Below are positions 40,093 to 49,651 of a stretch of 64,000 bases of DNA, piece by piece. The notes beneath the pieces are model-generated. The model made no database searches. It saw only the letters and a list, made by a program, of their open reading frames with translations, and was not told the DNA's origin. The DNA lies in contig NZ_PVLR01000006.1 of the NCBI RefSeq assembly GCF_002980625.1, forward strand, positions 80,502-144,501, written 5' to 3'. Origin of the DNA: Malikia spinosa (GTDB lineage Bacteria; Pseudomonadota; Gammaproteobacteria; Burkholderiales; Burkholderiaceae_C). The stretch's first letter is position 1, and the number at the start of each line of letters is the position of its first letter. A program made the translations under genes and the position numbers.

Positions 40093-40893
40093 ATGCAAAC
40101 ACGAGCTTTTTCTTTGGACCTCCCAGTGAACCGCCAGAGGCGTAATCCGGCACCCCGTCTGGCCTTGCTGACCAGCCTGGCGGCAGCTGCCTTGCTCAGC
40201 GCCTGCGGCGGCGGTGATGACGGCGGGAGCGAAGCAGTCCCGGCATCAGAGCCCGGTTCCACATTCAGTGCTTCCCAATTGCAAGGTCGCTGGGTCACGG
40301 CCAGTGGCATCACCCCGGCCCGTACGGGTATTTTCTTGCCCGCTGCCGCAGGTAGCACCGAGCTGTGGCTGCTCAGCGCCGACTTGCGTTCGCTCAGCCG
40401 TCTGCAGGTCAGTGCTTCTGGGGTCGATGCGGTCAGCGCCACCGGCAAGACTTACAGCCTGCCCAATTCGGCCGCCAGCCCGGCACAGGCTGCCAGCTAC
40501 AGCGGCAGCGCCAATCTGACCAACCTCAGCATGAGCCTGAACCCAGGAGCTTTGCAGTTCACCCGCAATGATGCGCTGAAGGCCGCCACCAACCAGGCCG
40601 ATGTGGCGGGCAACTGGCGCGCCACCCTGGGTGGCCAAACGGTGGCGCTGAACTGGAACATTGCTGCCACTGGCGCGCTCAGCGGCCCTAGCAGCACCGG
40701 TTGCAGCTACAGCGGCCAGCTGACCGCCCGCAGCGATGCCAGCGCCTACAACGCCAGCCTGACCGAGACTTGCAACGGTGCCAGCGTGAGCTTCAGCGGT
40801 ATTGCCACCTACCGCGCGAATCCGGCAGCACTGACCTTGGCACTGACCAGTACCGATGCCGCGCAGGCGATGGTGGTGAGTCTGACCAAGTGA
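40093..40893 (+). CDS. Putative lipoprotein on the nuclease island
   Basis: This 266-residue protein has a lipobox LLSACGGG followed by an acidic linker, then a Ser/Ala/Thr-rich beta domain with two cysteines (GCSYSG and ETCNGA) that may form a disulfide. No known family was recognised. The ATG at 40093 gives a long n-region; a GTG at 40126 gives a more usual signal length. It follows the nuclease by about 95 bases on the same strand, so it may be cotranscribed and act with it at the cell surface. That link is inference. Confidence 0.7.
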   Translation: MQTRAFSLDLPVNRQRRNPAPRLALLTSLAAAALLSACGGGDDGGSEAVPASEPGSTFSASQLQGRWVTASGITPARTGIFLPAAAGSTELWLLSADLRSLSRLQVSASGVDAVSATGKTYSLPNSAASPAQAASYSGSANLTNLSMSLNPGALQFTRNDALKAATNQADVAGNWRATLGGQTVALNWNIAATGALSGPSSTGCSYSGQLTARSDASAYNASLTETCNGASVSFSGIATYRANPAALTLALTSTDAAQAMVVSLTK

Positions 40894-40925
40894 TGCTGGC
40901 CTGAGAGGGTCTGGAGCGCGCTCGA

Positions 40926-41035
40926 CAACAGCAACGGCGGTCTGCCCTTCAGCGTGCTGTTCGACCGCGCGGGCCGGCTGGTCGAGCGCAAGCTGGGCTG
41001 GCTCCAGCCTGAAAATCAGGCAGAGCCTGTGGGCC
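40926..41035 (+). pseudogene. tlpA 3'-end remnant (right copy of 80-bp direct repeat)
   Basis: Positions 40926-41005 repeat tlpA 32371-32450 at about 95%, and translation in the same frame gives [20 protein letters not shown] further short match GGCAGAGCCTGTG (at about 41019-41031) corresponds to the very end of tlpA. The redox domain, start and signal are missing, so this is a fragment. It sits directly before the terminator and tRNA-Pro gene. Confidence 0.85.
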
Positions 41036-41042
41036 AGAAACG

Positions 41043-41068
41043 AAAACAGCACCCGAAGGTGCTGTTTT
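41043..41068. terminator. Bidirectional terminator next to tRNA-Pro
   Basis: An 11-bp inverted repeat AAAACAGCACC / GGTGCTGTTTT around CGAA (TTCG on the tRNA strand) ends tRNA-Pro transcription on the minus strand and could also stop readthrough from the island. Confidence 0.9.
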
Positions 41069-41075
41069 GCATGTG

Positions 41076-41152
<77 letters not shown>

Positions 41153-41240
41153 ATTCGCTGTCTTGGCATTCGCTTCAGATCAGCTGAGACATGCATTGTA
41201 GCATGGTTTTTTGAGATTTTTCGTGCCTTGTGTTGCAGGC

Positions 41241-42224
41241 TCAGGCGCGGCGTTCGAGCAGCGAGGCCGCGAACTCGGCCATGGCCTGGGACCACAGGTT
41301 GGCGGGCAGGGCGTGGGCGGCATCGACCGCCCGCTGGGCCTCGACCTGGGCTGCGCGGCGCGCATCGTCGAGTCCGCCGCAGCGGCGCACGATCGCGCTG
41401 ATCTCGTCCAGCCGCTCGGTATTGCCTTGCTCGATGGCTTCGCGGATCAGCGCGGCCTCGTCGGCGCTGCAGCGCTGCAGCGTGCAGATCACGGGCAGCG
41501 TGACCTTGCCTTCGCGCAGGTCGTCGCCCAGGTTCTTGCCGAGCTCGGCGGTGTCGCCCTCGTAGTCGAGCACGTCGTCGATGATCTGGAACGCCGCGCC
41601 CAGCGCCTGGCCGTAGTCGGCGCAATGCGCCTCGGTCTGGGCGTCGGCGCCGGCCAGGATCGCTGCCAGCCGGCTGCTGGCCTCGAACAGCTTGGCGGTC
41701 TTGGCCCGGATCACGCGCAGATAGGCCTGCTCGTCGAGCGAGGCGTCATGCATGTTCATGAGCTGATGCACCTCGCCCTCGGCGATCACGTTGGTCGCCT
41801 CGGCCAGGATCTCGAGGATGCGCAGGTCGCCCGGCGCCACCATCATCTGGAAGGCTCGGGTGTAGAGGAAGTCGCCGACCAGCACGCTGGCCGCATTGCC
41901 GAACACCTCGTTGGCAGTGTCGCGCCCGCGCCGCAGCGTGGACTCGTCGACCACGTCGTCATGCAGCAGCGTGGCGGTGTGGATGAACTCGACCACCGCC
42001 GCCATGTTGTGGCGCTCGGGGTGCTCGCAACCGAGGGCGCCGCAGGTCAGCAGCAGCAGGGCGGGGCGCACCCGCTTGCCGCCGGCGCTGATGATGTATT
42101 GCGCCACCTGGCCGACCAGGGGCACGTCGCTGTTCAGGCGTTGCTGGATCACCTGGTCGACGGTACGCATCTCGGCTGCGACCAGGGTCAAGGCGTGCGG
42201 GGGGTTGGAGGACGACGTGCTCAA
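41241..42224 (-). CDS. ispB: Octaprenyl-diphosphate synthase (trans-polyprenyl synthase)
   Basis: This 327-residue enzyme elongates farnesyl diphosphate to the C40 side chain of ubiquinone. The first aspartate-rich motif is LLHDDVVDES (Asp89, Asp90, Asp93) and the second is IIDDVLDYEGD (about 217-227), with GGKRVRPALLLL for diphosphate binding. No small bulky residue block suggesting a shorter product was noted before the first motif. It is divergent from the ahcY operon; a minus-strand TATAAT (42258-42253) lies about 28 bases upstream of its ATG. Confidence 0.93.
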   Translation of the reverse strand: MSTSSSNPPHALTLVAAEMRTVDQVIQQRLNSDVPLVGQVAQYIISAGGKRVRPALLLLTCGALGCEHPERHNMAAVVEFIHTATLLHDDVVDESTLRRGRDTANEVFGNAASVLVGDFLYTRAFQMMVAPGDLRILEILAEATNVIAEGEVHQLMNMHDASLDEQAYLRVIRAKTAKLFEASSRLAAILAGADAQTEAHCADYGQALGAAFQIIDDVLDYEGDTAELGKNLGDDLREGKVTLPVICTLQRCSADEAALIREAIEQGNTERLDEISAIVRRCGGLDDARRAAQVEAQRAVDAAHALPANLWSQAMAEFAASLLERRA

Positions 42225-42252
42225 GATGGTGGACCGGGTTGTTTGAAGGGGA

Positions 42253-42282
42253 ATTATAGGAACTGCCCGTGTTCTTTATAAT
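42253..42282. promoter_or_regulatory. Overlapping divergent promoters of ispB and ahcY
   Basis: A plus-strand TATAAT (42277-42282) lies 10 bases before the SAH riboswitch. A minus-strand TATAAT (42258-42253) faces ispB. Each box occupies about the -35 position of the other, and neither has a good TTGACA. The two promoters may exclude one another. Confidence 0.55.
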
Positions 42283-42291
42283 TCAGACATT

Positions 42292-42402
42292 CCGAGGAGC
42301 GTTGCAGCCCAGGCGCAAAGCCTGGGCGAGGCTCGGATTTCCCCTTCCCCCCTCGTGGTGGGGCGGGCACAAACAACGGCGCTCACCCACCGGCGTGGCG
42401 TG
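42292..42402 (+). ncRNA. SAH (S-adenosylhomocysteine) riboswitch
   Basis: The conserved core is present: CCGAGGAGCGTTGCAG, a hairpin CCCAGGC...GCCTGGG, the closing GAGGCTCGG, then after a C/T-rich spacer AACGGCGCTCACC, which can form the pseudoknot, and a GCGTGAGTGC partner segment. This is the pattern of the RF01057 SAH riboswitch, which turns expression on when SAH builds up. It lies between a TATAAT box and ahcY, the gene this class usually controls. Boundaries are approximate. Confidence 0.93.
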
Positions 42403-42467
42403 AGTGCAGGGTTTTCCTCCAGCGCGATCCGTCCGGTGGTCGACTCAAACTGTTGGAAAGCTCAGAC

Positions 42468-43904
<1,437 letters not shown>

Positions 43905-43908
43905 GACG

Positions 43909-44670
43909 GTGCGCGCCGACCAGTTGCTCGTCGAGCGCGGCCTCGCGGCTTCGCGCTCGCAGGCCCAGCGCCTGATCGCGGCCGGCCTGCGCTGGCGCGT
44001 CGGTGCCGGTGCCTGGAAGAGCGTGGCCAAGAATGGCGACGAGATTTCCGAGGCGGCCGAGCTGCAACTGGCTGACGCGGCCGAGTCGCGCTATGTCTCG
44101 CGCGGCGGGCTCAAGCTCGAAGGCGCGCTCCAGCGCACCGGTCAGCCGGTCGCGGGCCTGCGCTGCCTCGATGTCGGCCAGAGCACCGGTGGCTTCACCG
44201 ACTGCCTGCTGCAGCAGGGCGCGGCACAGGTGGTCGGGGTCGATGTCGGCCACGGCCAGCTCAACGCCCGTCTGCGTGCCGACCCGCGCGTGCTTTGCGT
44301 CGAGAAGCTCAATGCGCGCGAGCTCAGCGCCCAGGCGCTGCTCGCGGCCGGCGGCGAGCCGGCAGCGCCGCCCTTCGACCTGATCGTGGGCGACCTGTCC
44401 TTCATCTCGCAGACCCTGGTCTGGCCGGCCCTGCAGCCCTTGCTGGCGCCGCAGGGCCACCTGCTGATGCTGGTCAAGCCGCAGTTCGAACTCCAGCCTG
44501 AGCAGATCGGCAAGGGCGGCCTGGTGCGCGATCCGGCCAGCTACGCCCTGGTCGAGGCGCGCATGCGCCAGGCCTGCGCCACGCTGGGCTGGCGGGTGCT
44601 CGATTACTTTGAAAGTCCGATCACCGGCGGTGACGGCAACCGGGAGTTTTTTGTATGGGCCTGCCCCTGA
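43909..44670 (+). CDS. TlyA family RNA methyltransferase
   Basis: This 253-residue protein has an N-terminal S4 RNA-binding domain (MRADQLLVERGLAASRSQAQRLI, 1-60) and an FtsJ/RrmJ-type methyltransferase with SAM motif CLDVGQSTGGFTDCLLQQGA and catalytic-core LIVGDLSFIS. TlyA enzymes 2'-O-methylate cytidines of 16S and, in some species, 23S rRNA. It begins with GTG at 43909, four bases after the ahcY stop, and overlaps metF by 16 bases, so it is in the SAH-riboswitch operon as a SAM consumer. Confidence 0.88.
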   Translation: MRADQLLVERGLAASRSQAQRLIAAGLRWRVGAGAWKSVAKNGDEISEAAELQLADAAESRYVSRGGLKLEGALQRTGQPVAGLRCLDVGQSTGGFTDCLLQQGAAQVVGVDVGHGQLNARLRADPRVLCVEKLNARELSAQALLAAGGEPAAPPFDLIVGDLSFISQTLVWPALQPLLAPQGHLLMLVKPQFELQPEQIGKGGLVRDPASYALVEARMRQACATLGWRVLDYFESPITGGDGNREFFVWACP

Positions 44671-45485
44671 GTTTTGAATTCTTTCCGCCCAAGACGCCCG
44701 AGGGCGCAGCCAAGCTGCACGCGGTGCGCCAGCAGCTCTACAGCGCCAAGCCCGAGTTCTGTTCGGTGACCTATGGCGCCGGAGGCTCCACGCAGGACGG
44801 CACGCTGCAGACGGTACAGGCGATCCTGGACGAGGGCCAGCAGGGTGCCTCGCACTTCACCTGTGTCGGTGCCTCGCGCGAGTCGGTACGCGACAAGCTG
44901 GCCTTGTTCAAGTCGATGGGACTGCGTCGCCTGGTGGCCTTGCGTGGCGACTTGCCGAGCGGCTACGGCGGCATGGGCGAATTCCGTTACGCCGCCGACC
45001 TGGTGGCCTTCATCCGCGCCGAAACCGGTGACCATTTCCACCTCGAGGTGGCGGCCTACCCCGAGACTCATCCGCAGGCCAAGTCGGCGCAGGCCGATCT
45101 GCAGGCTTACGCTGCCAAGGTCAAGGCGGGCGCCAGTTCGGCGATCACGCAGTTCTTCTTCAATACCGATGCCTACTTCCGCTTCGTCGACGACGCGTAC
45201 AAGCTGGGCGCCGAGGTGCCGGTGGTGCCGGGCATCATGCCGATCACCAATTCCGCCGGCCTGCTGCGCTTTGCCGACAGCTGCGGCGCCGAGATCCCGC
45301 GCTGGATCCGGCTGCGCCTGCAGGGTTATGGCGATGATGTCGAATCGATCAAGGCCTTCGGCCTCGATGTCGTGACCGATCTGTGCGACCAGCTGCGCAA
45401 TGCCGGCGTGCCAGGCCTGCATTTCTACACCATGAACCAGAGCGCGCCGGTACTGGAAATCCTGCGCCGACTGGATCTGGGTTAA
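44655..45485 (+). CDS. metF: Methylenetetrahydrofolate reductase
   Basis: This 276-residue flavin enzyme reduces 5,10-methylene-THF to 5-methyl-THF, the methyl donor for remaking methionine. LSFEFFPPKTPEG at the N-terminus holds the catalytic Glu; SVTYGAGGST, LRGDLP and FFFNTDAYFRFVDDA are further family motifs. It overlaps tlyA and ends the ahcY-tlyA-metF unit, which links SAH removal to methyl-group supply. Confidence 0.96.
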   Translation: MGLPLSFEFFPPKTPEGAAKLHAVRQQLYSAKPEFCSVTYGAGGSTQDGTLQTVQAILDEGQQGASHFTCVGASRESVRDKLALFKSMGLRRLVALRGDLPSGYGGMGEFRYAADLVAFIRAETGDHFHLEVAAYPETHPQAKSAQADLQAYAAKVKAGASSAITQFFFNTDAYFRFVDDAYKLGAEVPVVPGIMPITNSAGLLRFADSCGAEIPRWIRLRLQGYGDDVESIKAFGLDVVTDLCDQLRNAGVPGLHFYTMNQSAPVLEILRRLDLG

Positions 45486-45521
45486 ATTCCACCCGGTGTT
45501 CTCGACACCTGGAGGTTGCCT

Positions 45522-46175
45522 TTGCGCAGACTGTCACATTTCTTCTTGCCGCTGGCGGTCCCGCCGCTGCGCCCCCTGGCGCTGAAAGCGGGCTGGCGCT
45601 TGCAGGCGGCGGCCTGCTTGCTGGGGCTGGGCCTGCTGCCGCTGCATGCGGCAGAACCGGTTCCGGCGGCACCGGCATCGGCTACCCCGGTGCCGGCGCT
45701 CGCGGCACCGGCTGCGCCCACGGCCTCACCTCATTCGCTGGCGCCAGCCGCGCTGTTGCGCCAGGCCAAGGGAGTGGTGCAGGACTCGCTGCATGTGGGG
45801 GCTGACTGGTTGGTCGGTGCCAAGTCCGAGCCGCTGGTGCTCGAGCAGGGCACGGCCTCCTACCTGGCCAACATGCTGCATGGGCGCAAGACCGCCAGCG
45901 GCGAGCGCTACGACATGAACGAGCTGACCGCCGCGCACAAGACGTTGCCGTTCGGCACCCGTGTCATCGTGCGCAGCCTGCAGACCGGACGCGAGGTGGC
46001 GGTCCGCATCGTCGACCGCGGCCCGCACCTGAAGAACCGCATCATCGACCTGAGCCACGCGGCAGCGGCCGCGCTGGGGATCAAGGGCCACGGCATTTCC
46101 GAAGTCCAGATCGTGCAGCAGACGCCGGCCAAGCCGGCTCTCGGAGAGCCGGCCCGGGCGTCCGGGCTGCAGTAG
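45522..46175 (+). CDS. rlpA: RlpA-like septal ring lytic transglycosylase
   Basis: This 217-residue exported protein has a signal sequence (LAACLLG-like hydrophobic core ending PLHA) followed by an Ala/Pro linker and a double-psi beta-barrel domain: GTASYLANMLHGRKTASGERYDMNELTAAHKTLPFGTRV, then VDRGPHLKNRIIDLSHAAAAALGI. RlpA cleaves glycan strands lacking stem peptides at the division site. No SPOR domain is present. Two TTG codons, at 45516 and 45522, could start it; GGAGG at 45511-45515 is correctly spaced only for 45522. Motifs quoted in parts; lipidation is not evident. Confidence 0.82.
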   Translation: MRRLSHFFLPLAVPPLRPLALKAGWRLQAAACLLGLGLLPLHAAEPVPAAPASATPVPALAAPAAPTASPHSLAPAALLRQAKGVVQDSLHVGADWLVGAKSEPLVLEQGTASYLANMLHGRKTASGERYDMNELTAAHKTLPFGTRVIVRSLQTGREVAVRIVDRGPHLKNRIIDLSHAAAAALGIKGHGISEVQIVQQTPAKPALGEPARASGLQ

Positions 46176-46176
46176 T

Positions 46177-47100
46177 TCAGTAGTTGCCGCTCTCGACCGT
46201 CCAGCCGGAGCCGATCGGGTCCTTCAGCGCCTCGGTCACGAAGGGCAGCGCCTCGCGCAGCTGGGCCGCTAGTGTGAAGGGCGGGTTGATCACATGCATG
46301 CCGCTGGCGCGCATCGCGGTATGGGCGCGACCCTGGGCCACCTGGGCGCTGGTGCCTTCGGTCGGCGTCAGGCCCACGTTGAGCTCGGCCTGGACCCAGC
46401 TGCGCTGCAGGCGCTGGCTCATGGCCTTGAGCTTGCGGGCCAGCGAATGCGCCTCGGGGCGGCCGATCACCGGATACCAGACCGCGTAGGTGCCGATCGG
46501 GAAGCGCTGCAGCGCCTCTTCCAGGCAGTCGATCACGGCGGCGTAGTCGGTCTTGAGCTCGTAGCTCGGGTCGATCAGCACCAGGCCGCGCCGGGTCGGC
46601 GTCGGCAGCAGCGACTTGAGACCCTCGAAGCCGTTGCGGCGCAGCACCTCGATCTGCTTGCCGCGACCGAGCTCGGCCACCTGGTTGTCGAGCAGGCGCG
46701 AGTCGGTCGGATGGACCTCGAACAGCTTGAGCTTGTCCTGTGGCCGCAGCAGCGCCTGGCTGAGCCAGGGTGAACCGGGGTAGACCCGCATATCCTTGCT
46801 GCTGCCGTTGTTGAAGCCGCGCACCTGCTGCAGGTAGTGCTTCACCAGATCGGGTACCGGTTGGCTACCGGCCTTGGCGGCCTCGACGGCGGCCAGCAGG
46901 CGGAAGATGCCGGCATCGGACTCGGCCGACTTGCGCGCGTGGTCCTGGTCCAGGCGATAGACGCCCGCGCCAGCGTGGGTATCGACCACGGTGAAGCCGG
47001 TGTCTTTCTGACCCATGTATTGCAGGATGGCGACCAGCGTCATGTGCTTGAGCACATCGGCGTGGTTGCCCGCGTGGAAGGCGTGGCGGTAACTGAACAT
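46177..47100 (-). CDS. rlmJ: 23S rRNA (adenine(2030)-N6)-methyltransferase
   Basis: This 307-residue enzyme makes m6A2030 in 23S rRNA. MFSYRHAFHAGNHADVLKH is the near-invariant family start, VVDTHAGAGVYRL is the SAM site and VLIDPSYELKTDY (about 175-187) is the DPPY-type catalytic motif in DPSY form. It is about 25 residues longer than E. coli RlmJ. It converges with rlpA, whose stop is a base or two away. Confidence 0.93.
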   Translation of the reverse strand: MFSYRHAFHAGNHADVLKHMTLVAILQYMGQKDTGFTVVDTHAGAGVYRLDQDHARKSAESDAGIFRLLAAVEAAKAGSQPVPDLVKHYLQQVRGFNNGSSKDMRVYPGSPWLSQALLRPQDKLKLFEVHPTDSRLLDNQVAELGRGKQIEVLRRNGFEGLKSLLPTPTRRGLVLIDPSYELKTDYAAVIDCLEEALQRFPIGTYAVWYPVIGRPEAHSLARKLKAMSQRLQRSWVQAELNVGLTPTEGTSAQVAQGRAHTAMRASGMHVINPPFTLAAQLREALPFVTEALKDPIGSGWTVESGNY

Positions 47101-47142
47101 GGGGCGGATGGTAACGCAAGGGGGCCTCAGTCTGAAATGAAA

Positions 47143-47162
47143 AACGGCCCTCGCAGGCCGTT
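47143..47162 (-). terminator. Terminator of livJ (minus strand)
   Basis: On the minus strand AACGGCC-TGCGAG-GGCCGTT is followed by TTTCATT, about 30 bases after the livJ stop. Confidence 0.75.
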
Positions 47163-47192
47163 CTCGGATCAGCAGCAGGCTGGATCAGCCGC

Positions 47193-48368
47193 TCAGCGGA
47201 TCACTGCCAGCTGGGCGCGGGCACCGTTCCTGAAGGTGTAGAGGGTCAGGGCGGCGTTCTTGCGGTCGCCCTTCTCGTCGAACTCGACCTTGCCGGAAGC
47301 GCCCTGGTACTGGATCGCCTTCAGCGCCGGCAGGTACTGCGCGGGCTCGGCCGAGCCGGCGGTCTGCATGGCCTGGGCCAGCAGCTTGACGCCGTCGTAG
47401 GCGTAGGGCGAATAGGCCTGCACGTCGGCCTGGTACTTGGCCTTGAAGTCAGCACGGAACTTCTCGTTGCCGCTGACTTCCGCGCCGTCGACACCACCGG
47501 CCTCGACACAGTAGACCCGATCGTCGCCCAGCGCTTCGGCCGAGAGCTTGATCATCTCGCCGGTGCACAGGCCGTCGCCGCCCACCAGCTTGGCCGGGAT
47601 GCCGAGCTGCTTCATCTGGCGCAGCATCGGGCCGCCGGCGGAGTCCATGCCGCCGAAGAAGATCACGTCGGGCTTCTTGGCCTTGATCGTGGTCAGGATG
47701 GCCTTGAAGTCGGTCGCCTTGTCGTTGGTGAACTCATGGGCCAGCACCTGGGCGCCGGCTGCGGCAGCGGCTTTCTCGAACTCGTCAGCCAGGCCCTGGC
47801 CGTAGGCGGTGCGGTCGTCGATCACGGCCACGGTCTTGGCATTGAGCGTTTCCACTGCGTAACGGCCCAGGGCACCGCCCTGCTGGGTGTCGTCCGCCAC
47901 CAGACGGAAGGTGCTGGCGTAGCCCTGGCGGGTGATCTTGGGGTTGGTCGACGAGGGCGTGATCTGCGGGATGCCGGCAGCGTTGTAGATCTGCGACGCC
48001 GGCAGGGTGGTGCCCGAGGTCAGGTGACCGACCACGCCGTTGACCTTGGCGTCAACCAGCTTCTGCGCAGCGGCGGCGCCCTGCTTGGGGTCGGCGGCAT
48101 CGTCTTCGGCCAGCAGCTCGAACTTCGCGGTCTTGTCGCCGATCTTGATGCCGGCGGCGTTGAGTTCCTCGATCGCCAGCCGGGCGCCGTTTTCGTTGTC
48201 CTTGCCGAGGTGGGCGACCGGGCCGCTGGTCGCGCCGACATGGCCGATCTTCACGACCAGTTGATCGGCGGCGGGAGCAGCGGCGGGTGCTGCGGTCTCT
48301 TCCTTCTTGCCGCAAGCTGCCAGGGTCACGGTGGCGGCCAGAACGGCCAGCTTCAGTTCAATACGCAT
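47193..48368 (-). CDS. livJ: Branched-chain amino acid ABC transporter substrate-binding protein (LivJ-like lipoprotein)
   Basis: This 391-residue type I periplasmic-binding protein has a ligand-binding core (KIGHVGATSGPVAHLGKDNENGARLAIEELN and FRLVADDTQQGGALGRYAVETL) matching LivJ/LivK. The signal ends in LAAC with Cys19 followed by GKKEE, so it is probably a lipoprotein rather than a free periplasmic protein. The ATG at 48368 is used; the frame is open upstream without a better start. It stands alone, 23 kb from livHMGF, which lacks its own binding protein. It is divergent from rplM. Confidence 0.9.
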   Translation of the reverse strand: MRIELKLAVLAATVTLAACGKKEETAAPAAAPAADQLVVKIGHVGATSGPVAHLGKDNENGARLAIEELNAAGIKIGDKTAKFELLAEDDAADPKQGAAAAQKLVDAKVNGVVGHLTSGTTLPASQIYNAAGIPQITPSSTNPKITRQGYASTFRLVADDTQQGGALGRYAVETLNAKTVAVIDDRTAYGQGLADEFEKAAAAAGAQVLAHEFTNDKATDFKAILTTIKAKKPDVIFFGGMDSAGGPMLRQMKQLGIPAKLVGGDGLCTGEMIKLSAEALGDDRVYCVEAGGVDGAEVSGNEKFRADFKAKYQADVQAYSPYAYDGVKLLAQAMQTAGSAEPAQYLPALKAIQYQGASGKVEFDEKGDRKNAALTLYTFRNGARAQLAVIR

Positions 48369-48476
48369 AGCAATTGTCTTTCGATAAGGCGGGCGGCAAT
48401 CCCGCGCCCACGCGGATGCTTGCGCCACGCTCGGGTGGTGTGGCGATTGTATGTTCGGCGTAATGAACAGTCGTCC

Positions 48477-48505
48477 TTGCCATAGTTAAGCCCTCATCCT
48501 ATAAT
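48477..48505 (+). promoter_or_regulatory. Sigma-70 promoter of rplM-rpsI
   Basis: TTGCCA (48477-48482), a 17-base spacer and TATAAT (48500-48505) make a near-consensus promoter about 125 bases upstream of rplM. Confidence 0.85.
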
Positions 48506-48511
48506 GGAGAG

Positions 48512-48630
48512 CTTCGCAGCGATTCCATGGGCTCCGCGGCGAAGTTCATCCCCACCTAAGAGGCTTCCTTCAGAGAAGCACCGACCGTGGAAAAGAGCCC
48601 GCCAAACCTCACTCTTTCAAAGAGAAACTT
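48512..48630 (+). promoter_or_regulatory. rplM leader with hairpin potential
   Basis: The leader of about 118 bases contains a stem CTTCGC (48512-48517) / GCGAAG (48539-48544) and a smaller GCTTCC...AGAAGC hairpin. In E. coli the rplM-rpsI leader mediates L13 feedback control; similar control here is inference. Confidence 0.35.
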
Positions 48631-49065
48631 ATGCAAAAGACTACTGTCAGCGCCAAGCCCGCTGAGGTTGTGCACGAGTGGTTTGTGGTTGACGCCACCG
48701 ATAAGGTGCTCGGACGTGTCGCCAGCGAAGTGGCACTCCGTCTGCGCGGCAAGCACAAAGCCATTTATACCCCTCACGTTGACACCGGCGACTTCATCGT
48801 TGTCGTCAACGCTGCCAAGCTGAAAGTCACGGGCACCAAGGCCCTGAACAAGGTGTACTACCGTCACTCGGGTTTCCCGGGCGGCATCTACGGCACCAAC
48901 TTCCGTGATCTGCAAGCCAAGCATCCCGGCCGCGTGCTGGAGAAGGCCGTCAAGGGCATGCTGCCCAAGGGCCCGCTCGGCTACGCCATGATCAAGAAGC
49001 TCAAGGTGTACGGTGGTGCAGAGCACCCGCACACTGCCCAGCAACCCAAAGTGTTGGACATCTAA
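48631..49065 (+). CDS. rplM: 50S ribosomal protein L13
   Basis: This 144-residue large-subunit protein carries the L13 signatures [33 protein letters not shown] and [39 protein letters not shown] (given in overlapping parts: [20 protein letters not shown]). It helps initiate 50S assembly on 23S rRNA. The ATG at 48631 is preceded by AGAGAAACTT. Cotranscribed with rpsI nine bases downstream. Confidence 0.97.
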   Translation: MQKTTVSAKPAEVVHEWFVVDATDKVLGRVASEVALRLRGKHKAIYTPHVDTGDFIVVVNAAKLKVTGTKALNKVYYRHSGFPGGIYGTNFRDLQAKHPGRVLEKAVKGMLPKGPLGYAMIKKLKVYGGAEHPHTAQQPKVLDI

Positions 49066-49074
49066 GGAGCTGCC

Positions 49075-49467
49075 ATGATTGGTGATTGGAACAATGGCAC
49101 CGGCCGTCGCAAATCCAGCGTCGCCCGCGTGTTTATGAAAAAAGGCTCTGGCAAGATCACGGTCAACGGCAAGGACATCGAAGCTTTCTTCGGTCGCCAA
49201 ACCTCGATCATGATCGCCAAGCAGCCGCTGGCCCTGACTGAAAACCTGGAATTCTTCGACGTGCAAGTCAACGTGCACGGCGGTGGTGAATCCGGCCAGG
49301 CAGGCGCTGTGCGTCACGGCATCACCCGCGCCCTGATCGACTACGATGCGGCTCTCAAGCCCGCACTGAGCGCCGCTGGTTTCGTGACCCGCGACGCCCG
49401 TGAAGTCGAGCGTAAGAAGGTCGGTCTGCGTTCCGCACGCCGCGCCAAGCAGTTCAGCAAGCGTTAA
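49075..49467 (+). CDS. rpsI: 30S ribosomal protein S9
   Basis: This 130-residue small-subunit protein has [19 protein letters not shown] at the N-terminus, [19 protein letters not shown] in the middle and the basic tail [14 protein letters not shown], whose last residues contact P-site tRNA. An AAGGAG site precedes the ATG. It follows rplM directly, the universal L13-S9 pairing, and ends before a terminator. Confidence 0.97.
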   Translation: MIGDWNNGTGRRKSSVARVFMKKGSGKITVNGKDIEAFFGRQTSIMIAKQPLALTENLEFFDVQVNVHGGGESGQAGAVRHGITRALIDYDAALKPALSAAGFVTRDAREVERKKVGLRSARRAKQFSKR

Positions 49468-49490
49468 TTCGCCAGCCCTGCTGCAAGAAA

Positions 49491-49531
49491 GCCGCCTGCC
49501 AGCCCTGTGCTGGGGGGCGGTTTTTTTTATG
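49491..49531 (+). terminator. Terminator after rpsI
   Basis: Two stacked stems, GCCGCC / GGCGGT and CCAGC / GCTGG, are followed by a run of eight Ts. Confidence 0.88.
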
Positions 49532-49607
49532 GGGATGGCCCGTCCGGTAAAGACCCTGTTGTTGGCCCGGTATCACCAGGCTTGCCAGCTGCTATTCCCG
49601 AGTTTTT

Positions 49608-49616
49608 TGCTATAGT
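49608..49616 (+). promoter_or_regulatory. Extended -10 promoter of erpA
   Basis: TGCTATAGT matches the extended -10 form (TGn before TATAnT), 36 bases before the erpA ATG. No good -35 is seen at standard spacing, as is usual for this type. Confidence 0.5.
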
Positions 49617-49651
49617 ATTCATCATTCTTCTGATTTCTAGGGTTGCACACC

